Shown: positions 26,243-34,266 of the stretch, one piece after another
How positions within the stretch are numbered: the first letter of the stretch is position 1
How the letters are laid out: each line of letters starts with the position of its first letter
Origin: Gemmatimonadaceae bacterium
Lineage (GTDB): Bacteria; Gemmatimonadota; Gemmatimonadetes; Gemmatimonadales; Gemmatimonadaceae
DNA: 34,266 bases
Assembly (NCBI GenBank): GCA_025453875.1
Contig: JALOPN010000014.1
Location: 1 to 34,266, forward strand
Direction of reading: 5' to 3'
Notes under the pieces: model-generated
What the model saw: only the letters and a program-made list of their open reading frames with translations
The model's database searches: none
What the model was told of the DNA's origin: nothing
Position numbers and translations under genes: made by a program

Positions 26243-27448
26243 ATGCCCAACGCCGCCTTCACCGCCGACGCCGACGCACAGATCGCCCAGCTCAAGGCCG
26301 ATCGGGTCTACAAGCGCCTCAATCACCTCGAAGCCCCACAAGGCGCGCGCACCCGCATGGAGGGGCGCGGGGAGGTGATCGTGCTGTCGTCCAACAACTA
26401 CCTCGGCCTCGCCAATCACCCCGCCGTGGTCGACGCCGGCATCGACGCGCTGCGCCAGTACGGGGCGGGTACGGCCAGCGTGCGCTTCATCTGCGGCACC
26501 TTCACGTTGCACCGGACGCTCGAGACCGAACTGGCCGACCTCGTGGGCACCGAGGCGTCGCTCTCGTACGTGTCGGCGTGGAACGCCAACGAAGCGTTCA
26601 CCCCGACGCACGCGGGTCCGGACGACGTGGTGCTCTCCGACGAACTCAACCACGCGTCGATCATCGACTCGATCCGGCTCGCCAAGTCGATCACGAAGTG
26701 TCAGACGGGCGTCTACAAGCACGGCGACCTCGACGACCTCAGGGCCAAGCTCGACGCCGCGAAGGGCGCGCGCCGCCGCTTCATCTGGACCGATGGCGTC
26801 TTCTCCATGGAAGGGAGCATCGCGAAGCTGCCGGAGATCCTCGAGCTCGCGCGCCAGTACGATGCCGTCGTCATCATGGACGACTCGCACGCGACCGGCG
26901 TGCTGGGCGCCACCGGACGCGGTACGGCCGAACACTTCGGCGTGGTGGGCGAGGTCGATGTGATCACCTCCACGCTCGGCAAGGCGCTGGGTGGCGCGGC
27001 GGGTGGGTTCGTGGCCGGCGCGGAGTCGGTGGTGGATCTGCTCACGCAGCGCTCGCGCCCGCAGCTCTTTTCGAACGCGCTCCCGCCAACGGTCGCGGCG
27101 TCGTCGCTTGCGGCGGTACGCGTGTTGCGCGCCGAGCCGGCGCGTGTGCAACGACTGCGCGAGAACGCGGCGTGGTTTCGCAGCGCCATTCGTGAGGCGG
27201 GCTTCGCGCCGCTCGATGGCGAGACGCCCATCGTCCCGATCATCGTGGGGGAGACGGCGCTGGCGATCCGCATGAGCGAGCTGTTGCTCGACGAAGGCGT
27301 CTTCGTCACCGGCTTCGGCTTCCCGGTGGTTCCCAAGGGGCAGGCACGCGTGCGCTGTCAGGTCAGTGCCGATCACACGCGCGACGACCTCGAGCAGGTC
27401 GTGCGTGCGTTCCAGGTCGCCGGACGCAAGGCGGGGCTGCTGCGCTAG
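26243..27448 (+). CDS. kbl: Glycine C-acetyltransferase (2-amino-3-ketobutyrate CoA ligase)
   Basis: VIVLSSNNYLGLANHPAVVDAGIDALRQYGAGTASVRFICGTFTLHRTLETELADLVGTEASL...DDSHATGVLGATGRGTAEHFGV...TSTLGKALGGAAGGFVAG; AOS-family PLP enzyme adjacent to tdh. Confidence 0.95.
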   Translation: MPNAAFTADADAQIAQLKADRVYKRLNHLEAPQGARTRMEGRGEVIVLSSNNYLGLANHPAVVDAGIDALRQYGAGTASVRFICGTFTLHRTLETELADLVGTEASLSYVSAWNANEAFTPTHAGPDDVVLSDELNHASIIDSIRLAKSITKCQTGVYKHGDLDDLRAKLDAAKGARRRFIWTDGVFSMEGSIAKLPEILELARQYDAVVIMDDSHATGVLGATGRGTAEHFGVVGEVDVITSTLGKALGGAAGGFVAGAESVVDLLTQRSRPQLFSNALPPTVAASSLAAVRVLRAEPARVQRLRENAAWFRSAIREAGFAPLDGETPIVPIIVGETALAIRMSELLLDEGVFVTGFGFPVVPKGQARVRCQVSADHTRDDLEQVVRAFQVAGRKAGLLR

Positions 27449-27474
27449 CGCGGACGAGGCGTCAGCGCGACGGA

Positions 27475-27885
27475 TCAGATCGTCGCCACGAAGCGTAGCG
27501 GCCAGTCCACGGCCTTCGAGATGCCGATGCGCGGCGTGATGTGGACGGCGACGTCGGGGACGGGCGCTCCGCGCAGAATGCGCAGGGCGCTCCCGAACCC
27601 TTCCTCGCGCGTGACCGCGTTCACGCACCAGTGCAGGCCGTAGATGCGATAGACATACGCCACCCCAGGCGGGCCGAAGAGATGCCACGTCCGCGCGGTG
27701 CGGCCGGCCACGGCGTGACAGGCCGGATCATGTGGACCGAGATACGCTTCGGTCTCGACGATGACACCGCACACGTGCACGCCGGCGATCGTCGAGCATA
27801 ACCTCGCGCCCAACAACTCACGCGCGACGACGGCCGGATCACGGTTGTAGAACGTCGACGGCAGCGGCGGATCGAGTGGATGCAC
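27475..27885 (-). CDS. 3-methyladenine DNA glycosylase (AAG/MPG family), internally truncated
   Basis: PLPSTFYNRDPAVVARELLGARLCSTIAGVHVCGVIVETEAYLGPHDPACHAVAGRTARTWHLFGPPGVAYVYRIYGLHWCVNAVTREEGFGSALRILRGAPVPDVAVHITPRIGISKAVDWPLRFVATI. Both family ends are present; the usual GPGKL-QALGI segment is absent. Confidence 0.85.
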   Translation of the reverse strand: MHPLDPPLPSTFYNRDPAVVARELLGARLCSTIAGVHVCGVIVETEAYLGPHDPACHAVAGRTARTWHLFGPPGVAYVYRIYGLHWCVNAVTREEGFGSALRILRGAPVPDVAVHITPRIGISKAVDWPLRFVATI

Positions 27886-27891
27886 GATGCA

Positions 27892-27923
27892 ACGCGGCGC
27901 CCGGAGTGACCCGGGCGCCGCGT
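27892..27923 (-). terminator. Terminator-like hairpin downstream of the NYN gene
   Basis: ACGCGGCGCCCGG-AGTGAC-CCGGGCGCCGCGT: perfect 13-bp stem, 6-nt loop. Confidence 0.75.
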
Positions 27924-27929
27924 CTCACA

Positions 27930-30057
27930 TCACTTGGCCTTGGTGGCGCCAGCCGCACCCTTGCGGGCGGCTTTCTTCGCACCGCCCGCCTTCTTCGCGG
28001 GAGCCTTCGCCGCGGGCTTGGCTGCCGACTTGGCCGGTGCAGACTTCGCCGGTGCCGGCTTGCTCGGTGCCGGCTTGCTTGGTGCCGCCTTGGCTGGTGC
28101 TCGCTTGGCCGGCGCGGCCTTGGCGGGAGTCTCCTTCGCCGCCGATGCGGGCTTGGCGGGCTTGCCTGACGCCTTCGCGGGCGCCTTCTTCGCCCCACCG
28201 CGTCCCGCGGCCGGTGCGGTGGGCTCCGCCGCCGCCACGGTGGGCGCAGCGGGCGCCGGCGCGGTCGTCACCGGAGTCGCGGTCGGTGCCGACAACGCAC
28301 CACTCGGCGCCACGACGCCAACCATGAGCAGCTCCGGCGGCGGGCCGCCTGCCGAGCGTCCACCGCCGCGGGCCGGCGCGCGACCACGCGTCGACATGCC
28401 GCGAGGGGCCGCCTGTCCGGACGCGGCCAGCGCCGCCTTCTGCTCCTTCGCGAGCTGCGCTTCCTTCACGGCGATCTGTTCAGCGATCGACGCGGCTTCG
28501 AGCACACGTCCCACTTCGAAGGCGTCGCCGCGACGACGCAGATCGATCAGGTCGGCGTCGTGCGCGTCCTTGAGGATGCGCTCGAACATGCGCGCAGCCA
28601 GCGTCTCGCTGTCGCGGCCGAGCAGGGCAAACGCCTTCGCGCGCACCGCCTCGGACGTCGTGCTCGCTTCGCCGCTCACGAGTGCAGCGACCGAGCGCTG
28701 GACGAGGTCGAGCGCTTCGCGACGGCGTACGCGCCGGTGCGACCGCACCAACCGGTGCGACGGCTCCAACGGGGGCGACGGCTCCAACAGGGGCCACCGC
28801 ACCCACCGGCGCGACTGCTCCAACGGGCGCCACCGCACCAACCGGCGCGCCGCCCGTGGGACGACCGACCGGCTTCACGGCACCGACTGGCGCCACGGCA
28901 CCAACCGGCGCCACCGCGCCGAGCGGCGCACCGCCGCGGGCGGGCGACGTCGAGGCGGGCGGCGCAACCGGCGCGACCTCCGCGTCAGCCGTCGCGGTGG
29001 CGTCGTCGGCCGAGACATCGGCGGCGGCGCGCTCGGCGCCACCACGATCGTCGCGATCACGATCGCGATCGCGGTCGCGCCCGCGGCCACGACGGCCACG
29101 ACGACTGCGACGCTCTTCACGACCCTCGCGCTCATCGCGCGCACTCTCGCTCGTCGCCACCTCGGTGGTTTCGCGCACATCGGACGCGACTTCGATCGCG
29201 GCGGGCGTTCCACTCGGCAGTCCGATCTCGAGCTGACCGTTCTCGAGCTTGGTGACCGTGATGATCCCCTTCTGCTGCGCTTCCTGCACGAAGCGCGAGA
29301 ACTTCGACATGCCGAGGTTCTTCTCGTCGAACTGCGCGTCGATCTCCTGCATCACCTGCTTGAGGCGATCGGAGCGCATGACATCGCCGTTGCGCTTCAT
29401 GCGCTGCACCGCTTCGCCGACGAGTTCCCACGGGTCCCACCGCACCGCTTCCTCGTCGCTCGTGCGCACGAGTCCGGCGAGTGTGTTGTAGGAGTAGTAC
29501 TCGTCGCAGTTCATCACGAGCAGGTCGCTCGACGACTCGCGAATGCCCACGCCGATGACGTACTTGCCGTACTCCTTGAGCTTGATGACCATGCTCGAGA
29601 AGTCGGAGTCGCCCGAGAGCAGCACGAAGGTGCCGATCTCGGGACGCGTGAAGACGAGCTCGAGCGCGTCGATGGCGAGGCGAATATCGGTCGCGTTCTT
29701 CTTGGCCGAGCCGTAGGCGGGCGCGAAGATCAGATCGATGGACGCTTCGGTGAGCGGCACGATGTATTGCGGGTAGCGCCGCCAGTCGGCGTAGGCGCGA
29801 CGCACCGCGACCTTGCCCTTGATGATGTCCGACGAGAGGAGGTTGTTGAGCTCTCCCTGCAGGTCGGAGCGGATGCCCATCGTGACGTTGTCGAAATCGA
29901 TGAGCAACGCGGCGTTGGGGGCGTGCGGCGTGGGCGCGACGCCAAGTCCGCCAGACATGGACATGGCAGAGGGCGCGGGCGCAGCCGCCGGGCCGCGATG
30001 CAGCGGCGCCACCGGGCGACGCGGGGGCGCAGACGGGCGCATATGACGTGGGGACAT
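27930..30057 (-). pseudogene. NYN-domain (PIN-like) protein with OST-HTH/LOTUS-like regions and Lys/Ala-rich tail, apparent frameshift
   Basis: Frame A: NAALLIDFDNVTMGIRSDLQGELNNLL...LLSGDSDFSSMVIKLKEYGKYVIGVGIRESSSDLLVMNCDEYYSY... plus HTH-like region and GAVAPV repeats. Frame [73 protein letters not shown]... KKAPAKASGKPAKPA tail. Frames join around 28715-28740. Confidence 0.8.
28736..28932 (-). repeat. 18-nt tandem repeat encoding GAVAPV hexapeptides
   Basis: Plus-strand units GGTGCGACCGCACCAACC / GGTGCGACGGCTCCAACG / GGGGCGACGGCTCCAACA / GGGGCCACCGCACCCACC / GGCGCGACTGCTCCAACG / GGCGCCACCGCACCAACC, then an interruption, then more units. Confidence 0.9.
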
Positions 30058-30061
30058 GGAC

Positions 30062-31639
30062 TCAGGAGTACGGTGCGGAGAGGTCGAGCGCGATCGATCG
30101 CGCCAGCTCGCGTCGCCGGATCTTGCCGCTCCCCGACATGGGGAACGCATCGTAGAAGCGCACGAGGTCGGGAACCTTGTATTCGGCCATCACGTCCTTC
30201 GCGAACAGGATGATGTCCCGTCCGGTGATGACCGCGCCCTCGAGGGGCACGATGCACGCGCACACCTGCTCTCCCAACACATCGTGGGGGATGCCGATGA
30301 CGCAGACATCGTCGACCGCCGGGTGCGCGCGAAGCCGGTCTTCCACCTCGCGCGGATACACCTGGTATCCGCCGCGCGCGATGGTATCCCGACGGCGTCC
30401 GACGATCCGGACATAGCCGTCCTCATCGATGATGCCGAGATCACCGGTGAGGAAAAAGCCTTCCGGCGTGTGGACCTTGGCGGTCTCGGCCGGCATGCGC
30501 AGATAGCCGCGCATGAGATAGGGCCCGCGGACGGCGATTTCGCCAACCGCTTCGGGCCCGTGCAACACGCCGGTGACGACGTCGACCGCCATCACTTCGA
30601 CGCCATCGAGCGCGCGACCAACACTGGCCACGCGTCGCTCGTCCGTGTCGCTGAATCGCGTCAGCGTCACCGTCGGGCCGGTCTCGGTCAGCCCGTACGC
30701 CACGAGCACATCACACCACCCACGCACCCGCTGCACGAGGTCCTCCGCCACGTCGGTGCCGGCAATGACACCGGTCCGCAGCGACGACACGCGCGCCGCC
30801 GAGAAGGACGGCTCGCGCATGAGCAGTTGCCACATCGTGGGAACGCCGTGCAACACCGTCGCGCGATGCGATTCGATGAGGCGCAGCACTTCGCTTGCGT
30901 GAAACTGCGGCGTGACCACCACCGCCGCGCCCGCCGTGATCGTGCCAAGCAGGCTCGCAAATCCGAACACGGTGAAGAACGGCACCGGCGCCACCACCCG
31001 ATCGGCCGGCGACAGCGCCAGCACCTGCGCCGCCTGCGCCGCGTTGCCGAGCAGCGCGGCGTGACTCAGTCGCACGCCCTTGGGCTTGCCAGACGAACCG
31101 GACGTGTAGATGACCGCGAGATCATCGTCCGCCTCGGACGCGACCGCCGGCAACGGACGCCCCTGTCCCTTCGAGAGCAGATCCTCGAACTGGAAGATGC
31201 GGTCGTCGTACCAGAGGTCTTCCTCGCCAACCGTGACCACGTACTGCAGGTCGGGCAGATCGACGAGCAACTCTTCGAATCGCTGCAAGAAATCGACGTC
31301 GCCGAATCGCTCGATCGTGACGACGAGACTCGCTTCCGCATGCCGCAGCTGATAGCGCAACTCGTGCACGTTGAGCAGCGGACTCACCGGCACGATGGTG
31401 GCACCCAGCCGCGCGCACGCGATGGCCGTGATGAGCCACTCGACGCCGTTCGGCAGGTTGACCGCGATGCGATCATCCCGCTCGATGCCAAGGTCGGCGA
31501 ATGCGGCGGCGAGCGCGTCGGCACGCGTCGCCACCTGTTGGAACGACCAGGATTGTTCACGCCCCAGGACGACAAGGGCATCCGGGTGCTCCCGGACGCG
31601 CGACTCGAACTGGGTGGTGAGGGTCCACGAACTTGGCAT
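30062..31639 (-). CDS. Class I adenylate-forming enzyme / long-chain acyl-CoA synthetase-like
   Basis: AVIYTSGSSGKPKGVRLSHAALLGNAAQAAQVLAL, LVAYGLTETGPTVTLTRF, FFLTGDLGIIDEDGYVRIVGRRRDTIARGGYQVYPREVEDRLRAHPAVDDVCVIGIPHDVLGEQVCACIV, SGSGKIRRREL. Confidence 0.93.
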   Translation of the reverse strand: MPSSWTLTTQFESRVREHPDALVVLGREQSWSFQQVATRADALAAAFADLGIERDDRIAVNLPNGVEWLITAIACARLGATIVPVSPLLNVHELRYQLRHAEASLVVTIERFGDVDFLQRFEELLVDLPDLQYVVTVGEEDLWYDDRIFQFEDLLSKGQGRPLPAVASEADDDLAVIYTSGSSGKPKGVRLSHAALLGNAAQAAQVLALSPADRVVAPVPFFTVFGFASLLGTITAGAAVVVTPQFHASEVLRLIESHRATVLHGVPTMWQLLMREPSFSAARVSSLRTGVIAGTDVAEDLVQRVRGWCDVLVAYGLTETGPTVTLTRFSDTDERRVASVGRALDGVEVMAVDVVTGVLHGPEAVGEIAVRGPYLMRGYLRMPAETAKVHTPEGFFLTGDLGIIDEDGYVRIVGRRRDTIARGGYQVYPREVEDRLRAHPAVDDVCVIGIPHDVLGEQVCACIVPLEGAVITGRDIILFAKDVMAEYKVPDLVRFYDAFPMSGSGKIRRRELARSIALDLSAPYS

Positions 31640-31670
31640 TCCACTCCGGTCGGAAGGACGAACAACCGTG

Positions 31671-31678
31671 TAAATTAT
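31671..31678 (+). promoter_or_regulatory. Candidate -10 element for a leaderless transcript
   Basis: TAAATTAT lies 5 nt before ATG 31684 in an otherwise GC-rich region; no clear Shine-Dalgarno directly upstream of the ATG. Confidence 0.4.
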
Positions 31679-31683
31679 CGCCT

Positions 31684-33015
31684 ATGAACGAGATGCGGAA
31701 GCCAACCCCGCATGACGCGTCCGCTCCGTCCACCGGGAAACCGGGGGGTGGGGACGACCGTACGGCCCCCCACACGGCCCGCGCGCCCTTCCGGTCGCGC
31801 CTGTTCGCGATCCTGCTGCTCTTCGCCGTCGTTCCCTCGATACTCGTGACCACTGCCTGGCTGACGACCACGAGCCGCACCCTGCCGCTCATCGGGGCGA
31901 CATCGGCGTGGGACCGAGTGGGCGCGACGGGCGAACGGGTCATTTCTTCGCTCGCCGACGCCCCGCTGTCGCCGTCCCAGCGCGCCGCCCTCGATGCGCA
32001 CGAAGCCGAACTGCGGCAGTCCATCGCCATGGCGCGACGCTTCGGCTTCGTCATTCCACGCACCGTGCGGCTCATCGCGCTCGGCGCGGTCGTCCTCCTC
32101 GTGGGCGTGGCACTCGGCGCGTCGCGCGTGGCCGGTCACCTCGCCCGGCAGCTCAGTCGGCCACTCGACGAACTGGTCGGCTGGACCGGCCTCATTCGCT
32201 CCGGCGTCGCGCTCCCGGCCGCCCGCACGCCACGCGGCGCGCCGGAGTTCGAAGTCCTGCGCGCCGGCATGCGCACCATGGCCGACGAACTCGAGCTCGG
32301 ACGCCGCCGTGCGCTCGAAGCCGAGCGTGCCGAGGCGTTTCGTGAATCGGCCCGTCGCTTCGCGCACGAGCTCAAGAATCCGCTCACGCCCATTCGCTTC
32401 GCGATCGATCGCCTGCGCCGCACCGCCCCGGACACGTTGCATGACACCATCGATGTGCTCGCCGAAGAGGCCGGGCGCCTTGAAACGATGGCGCGCTCCT
32501 TCGCACAGTTCGGTCGCCTGCCCGATGGTCCCGCCGCCGATGTCGACGTGGGGGAGCTCGTCACACGCATCGCACACGCCACGGTGCCGGACACGATGAC
32601 ACTCACGCTCGACGTGTCCACCGCGCTCCCGCTCGTGCGTGGATATCACGACCCGCTCGTGCGGGCCGTGGGCAACGTGCTGCTCAACGCGGTCGAGGCC
32701 TGCGGTCACACCGGGGCCATCCACATCGCGGTGGAGCCCACCACGCTCGCCGCAGCACCGGCCGTGCGCATTGGCATTCGCGACACCGGTCCGGGCATTC
32801 CACCGGAGCGTCTCGCGCACATTTTCGATCCGTACGTCACCACCAAGCCCGGCGGCACGGGACTCGGCCTCGCCATCGCCCGACAAACCGTCGATGCGCA
32901 CGGTGGTGAGCTCACCGCGCATAGCACCCTCGGTGCGGGGACCGAGATCCGATTCGTCCTGCCGCTGACGCCGCTCGCTCGCCCATCCGCTTCCTCTTCC
33001 GGAGCGTTCTCGTGA
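31684..33015 (+). CDS. Membrane sensor histidine kinase, NtrY-like
   Basis: Two hydrophobic segments (LFAILLLFAVVPSILVTTAWL; LIALGAVVLLVGVALGA), HAMP-like LARQLSRPLDELV, H-box FAHELKNPLTPIRFAIDRLRR, HATPase boxes NVLLNAVEACG, IGIRDTGPGIPPERLAHIFDPYVTTKPGGTGLGLAIARQTVDAHGG. Confidence 0.94.
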   Translation: MNEMRKPTPHDASAPSTGKPGGGDDRTAPHTARAPFRSRLFAILLLFAVVPSILVTTAWLTTTSRTLPLIGATSAWDRVGATGERVISSLADAPLSPSQRAALDAHEAELRQSIAMARRFGFVIPRTVRLIALGAVVLLVGVALGASRVAGHLARQLSRPLDELVGWTGLIRSGVALPAARTPRGAPEFEVLRAGMRTMADELELGRRRALEAERAEAFRESARRFAHELKNPLTPIRFAIDRLRRTAPDTLHDTIDVLAEEAGRLETMARSFAQFGRLPDGPAADVDVGELVTRIAHATVPDTMTLTLDVSTALPLVRGYHDPLVRAVGNVLLNAVEACGHTGAIHIAVEPTTLAAAPAVRIGIRDTGPGIPPERLAHIFDPYVTTKPGGTGLGLAIARQTVDAHGGELTAHSTLGAGTEIRFVLPLTPLARPSASSSGAFS

Positions 33016-33578
33016 TATCCGCTCGCCTCACCGCGCTGCAACCGCCGTCACCGCCATCGCCACCGGGTGCGGGCGAACCTGCCACCGCGACGCCCTCGGA
33101 GGCCGTCGCGCCGACCGATGGTGCGGTCGACGGGACACAGAGCGACGCGCCCCGAGCCAGCGAGTTCACGATCCGCGTCGAAGACGGGGGAATCGTCATT
33201 GGCGATCCATCCGGCAACACGACCCCGCTCTCGCTCGATGCGTCCGACCTGATTCCGCCGCAGGTACCGGAGATCATTGGTCTCTCCTTCGCCGGACTCA
33301 TCGGCATCATCCTGGCGTTCCCGATCGGTCGCGCGATTGCGCGGTGGATCGATCGTCGCGGTCAGGTGCCCGCCGTCGATCCGCAACTCGCCAGCCGCCT
33401 CGCCGCCATCGAGCAAGCGGTCGATACCGTCGCCATCGAAGTCGAACGCATGGCGGAAGCCAATCGCTTCACGAGCCGGCTGTTGTCGGAACGCGTGGCC
33501 GCCCCCGACTTTGCCGCCTCGACGCGCGCGGCGGATCGGGCCATGAGCGAGGCGCGTCCGCCGTCGTCACAACCGTGA
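33012..33578 (+). CDS. Single-TM hypothetical protein between kinase and response regulator
   Basis: GTG start overlaps the kinase stop. Pro/Ala-rich N-terminus, IIGLSFAGLIGIILAFPIGRAIARWI TM segment, then a coiled-coil-like helix (LASRLAAIEQAVDTVAIEVERMAEANRFTSRLLSERV). Confidence 0.7.
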   Translation: MISARLTALQPPSPPSPPGAGEPATATPSEAVAPTDGAVDGTQSDAPRASEFTIRVEDGGIVIGDPSGNTTPLSLDASDLIPPQVPEIIGLSFAGLIGIILAFPIGRAIARWIDRRGQVPAVDPQLASRLAAIEQAVDTVAIEVERMAEANRFTSRLLSERVAAPDFAASTRAADRAMSEARPPSSQP

Positions 33579-33639
33579 GCATTGCCGTGATCATCCCGTC
33601 GGTCGAACTGTGTGCACACGGGCCCGCCGAGGAGCGCTC

Positions 33640-34266
33640 ATGCCGAGTGTGCTGATCGTCGACGACGAAGCCAACATCCGGCGCATGGTGGGCGCGTTGC
33701 TGGCCGCCGAGGGCTACGACGTGCATGACGCACCAGACGCCTTCGCCGGTCTCGCGCTGGCGGAGGCGCAGGATCCGGATCTCGCGCTGGTCGATCTCAT
33801 GATGCCGGGCGACCTCGATGGTCTCGGGTTGCTCGAACGCCTGCGGCAGCGGCGGCCCGACACGCCCGTCATCATGATGAGCGGGCGCGCCGCACTTACC
33901 GACGCCGTGCGCGCCACGCGGCTCGGCGCCTTCACCTTTCTCGAAAAGCCGCTCACACCCGAGAGTGTGCTGCTCGCGATCGCGTCGGCGCTCGAGCTCC
34001 GGCAGGCACGCCGAACCGCGCGTGCGCTCCGCGAAGACCTCGGCCTGTCCGCGGAAATGGTGGGCGATTCGCCGGCCATGCAGACGGTCAAGCGGCTCAT
34101 CGCGCAAGTCGGCCCGACCGACGCGCGCGTGCTCGTCACCGGTGAATCGGGCACCGGCAAGGAACTCGTGGCGGCCGCGCTGCACGCCGCGAGTCCGCGA
34201 CGGGAGCTGCCGTTCATTCGCGTGAACTGTGCGGCCATCCCGCGTGATCTTCTGGAAAGCGAGATG
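33640..34266 (+). CDS. Sigma-54-dependent NtrC-like response regulator (partial, runs off window)
   Basis: ATG 33640: MPSVLIVDDEANIRRMVGALLAAEGYDVHDAPDAFAGLALAEAQDPDLALVDLMMPG... then MVGDSPAMQTVKRLIAQVGPTDARVLVTGESGTGKELVAAALHAASPRRELPFIRVNCAAIPRDLLESEM (Walker A and GESGTGKE). Confidence 0.95.
   Translation, partial: MPSVLIVDDEANIRRMVGALLAAEGYDVHDAPDAFAGLALAEAQDPDLALVDLMMPGDLDGLGLLERLRQRRPDTPVIMMSGRAALTDAVRATRLGAFTFLEKPLTPESVLLAIASALELRQARRTARALREDLGLSAEMVGDSPAMQTVKRLIAQVGPTDARVLVTGESGTGKELVAAALHAASPRRELPFIRVNCAAIPRDLLESEM

Noticed and set aside
25985-27688. 567-aa minus-strand ORF opposite tdh and kbl
   Set aside because: Antisense to two well-recognised enzymes.
28736-28932. CRISPR-like array
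   Set aside because: 18-nt contiguous repeats with no spacers that encode GAVAPV hexapeptides; a coding minisatellite.
27934-30213. 759-aa plus-strand ORF opposite the NYN gene
   Set aside because: Low-complexity antisense ORF; the minus strand contains the recognisable NYN domain.
30056-31687. 543-aa plus-strand ORF opposite the acyl-CoA synthetase
   Set aside because: Antisense shadow; opposite strand carries all adenylate-forming motifs.
1-34266. Prophage, IS element, secretion system, anti-phage island or biosynthetic cluster
   Set aside because: No transposase, integrase, structural phage, NRPS/PKS, RiPP-synthetase or known defence genes recognised; the PIN/Phd pair is an isolated, damaged TA module.

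Overview
High-GC bacterial chromosomal window. Style and gene content suggest Gemmatimonadota or a relative, but this is inference only. Most of it is housekeeping. From left to right: (i) a Phd-family antitoxin / PIN-domain toxin pair with both genes frame-disrupted; (ii) two tiny membrane proteins and an exported beta-propeller-like protein; (iii) a tripartite-efflux operon with one adaptor and two different RND permeases; (iv) an accessory locus with an orphan ORF, a TPR protein, a tiny lipoprotein and an AraC-type HTH regulator, where two intergenic regions share a ~30-nt GCRCAC-rich element; (v) tRNA-Arg(CCG), rho, and a tightly coupled ruvX-mltG-thiE-rlmI-like-glycosyltransferase run; (vi) mutM, a SAM-methyltransferase-like protein, a 58-aa protein missed by the ORF track and a histone-H1-like Lys/Ala repeat protein; (vii) a TldD/TldE pair with a twin-arginine signal on TldD; (viii) tdh-kbl; (ix) a 3-methyladenine DNA glycosylase lacking an internal segment; (x) a NYN-domain protein frame-broken at the edge of an 18-nt tandem repeat; (xi) an acyl-CoA synthetase; (xii) an NtrY-like kinase, a membrane linker protein and an NtrC-like regulator cut by the window end. 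No CRISPR array, prophage, IS element or biosynthetic cluster was recognised. The best candidate for something undescribed is the 10.3-13.1 kb locus with the shared promoter element and tiny lipoprotein. All calls come from reading the sequence; no searches were run.
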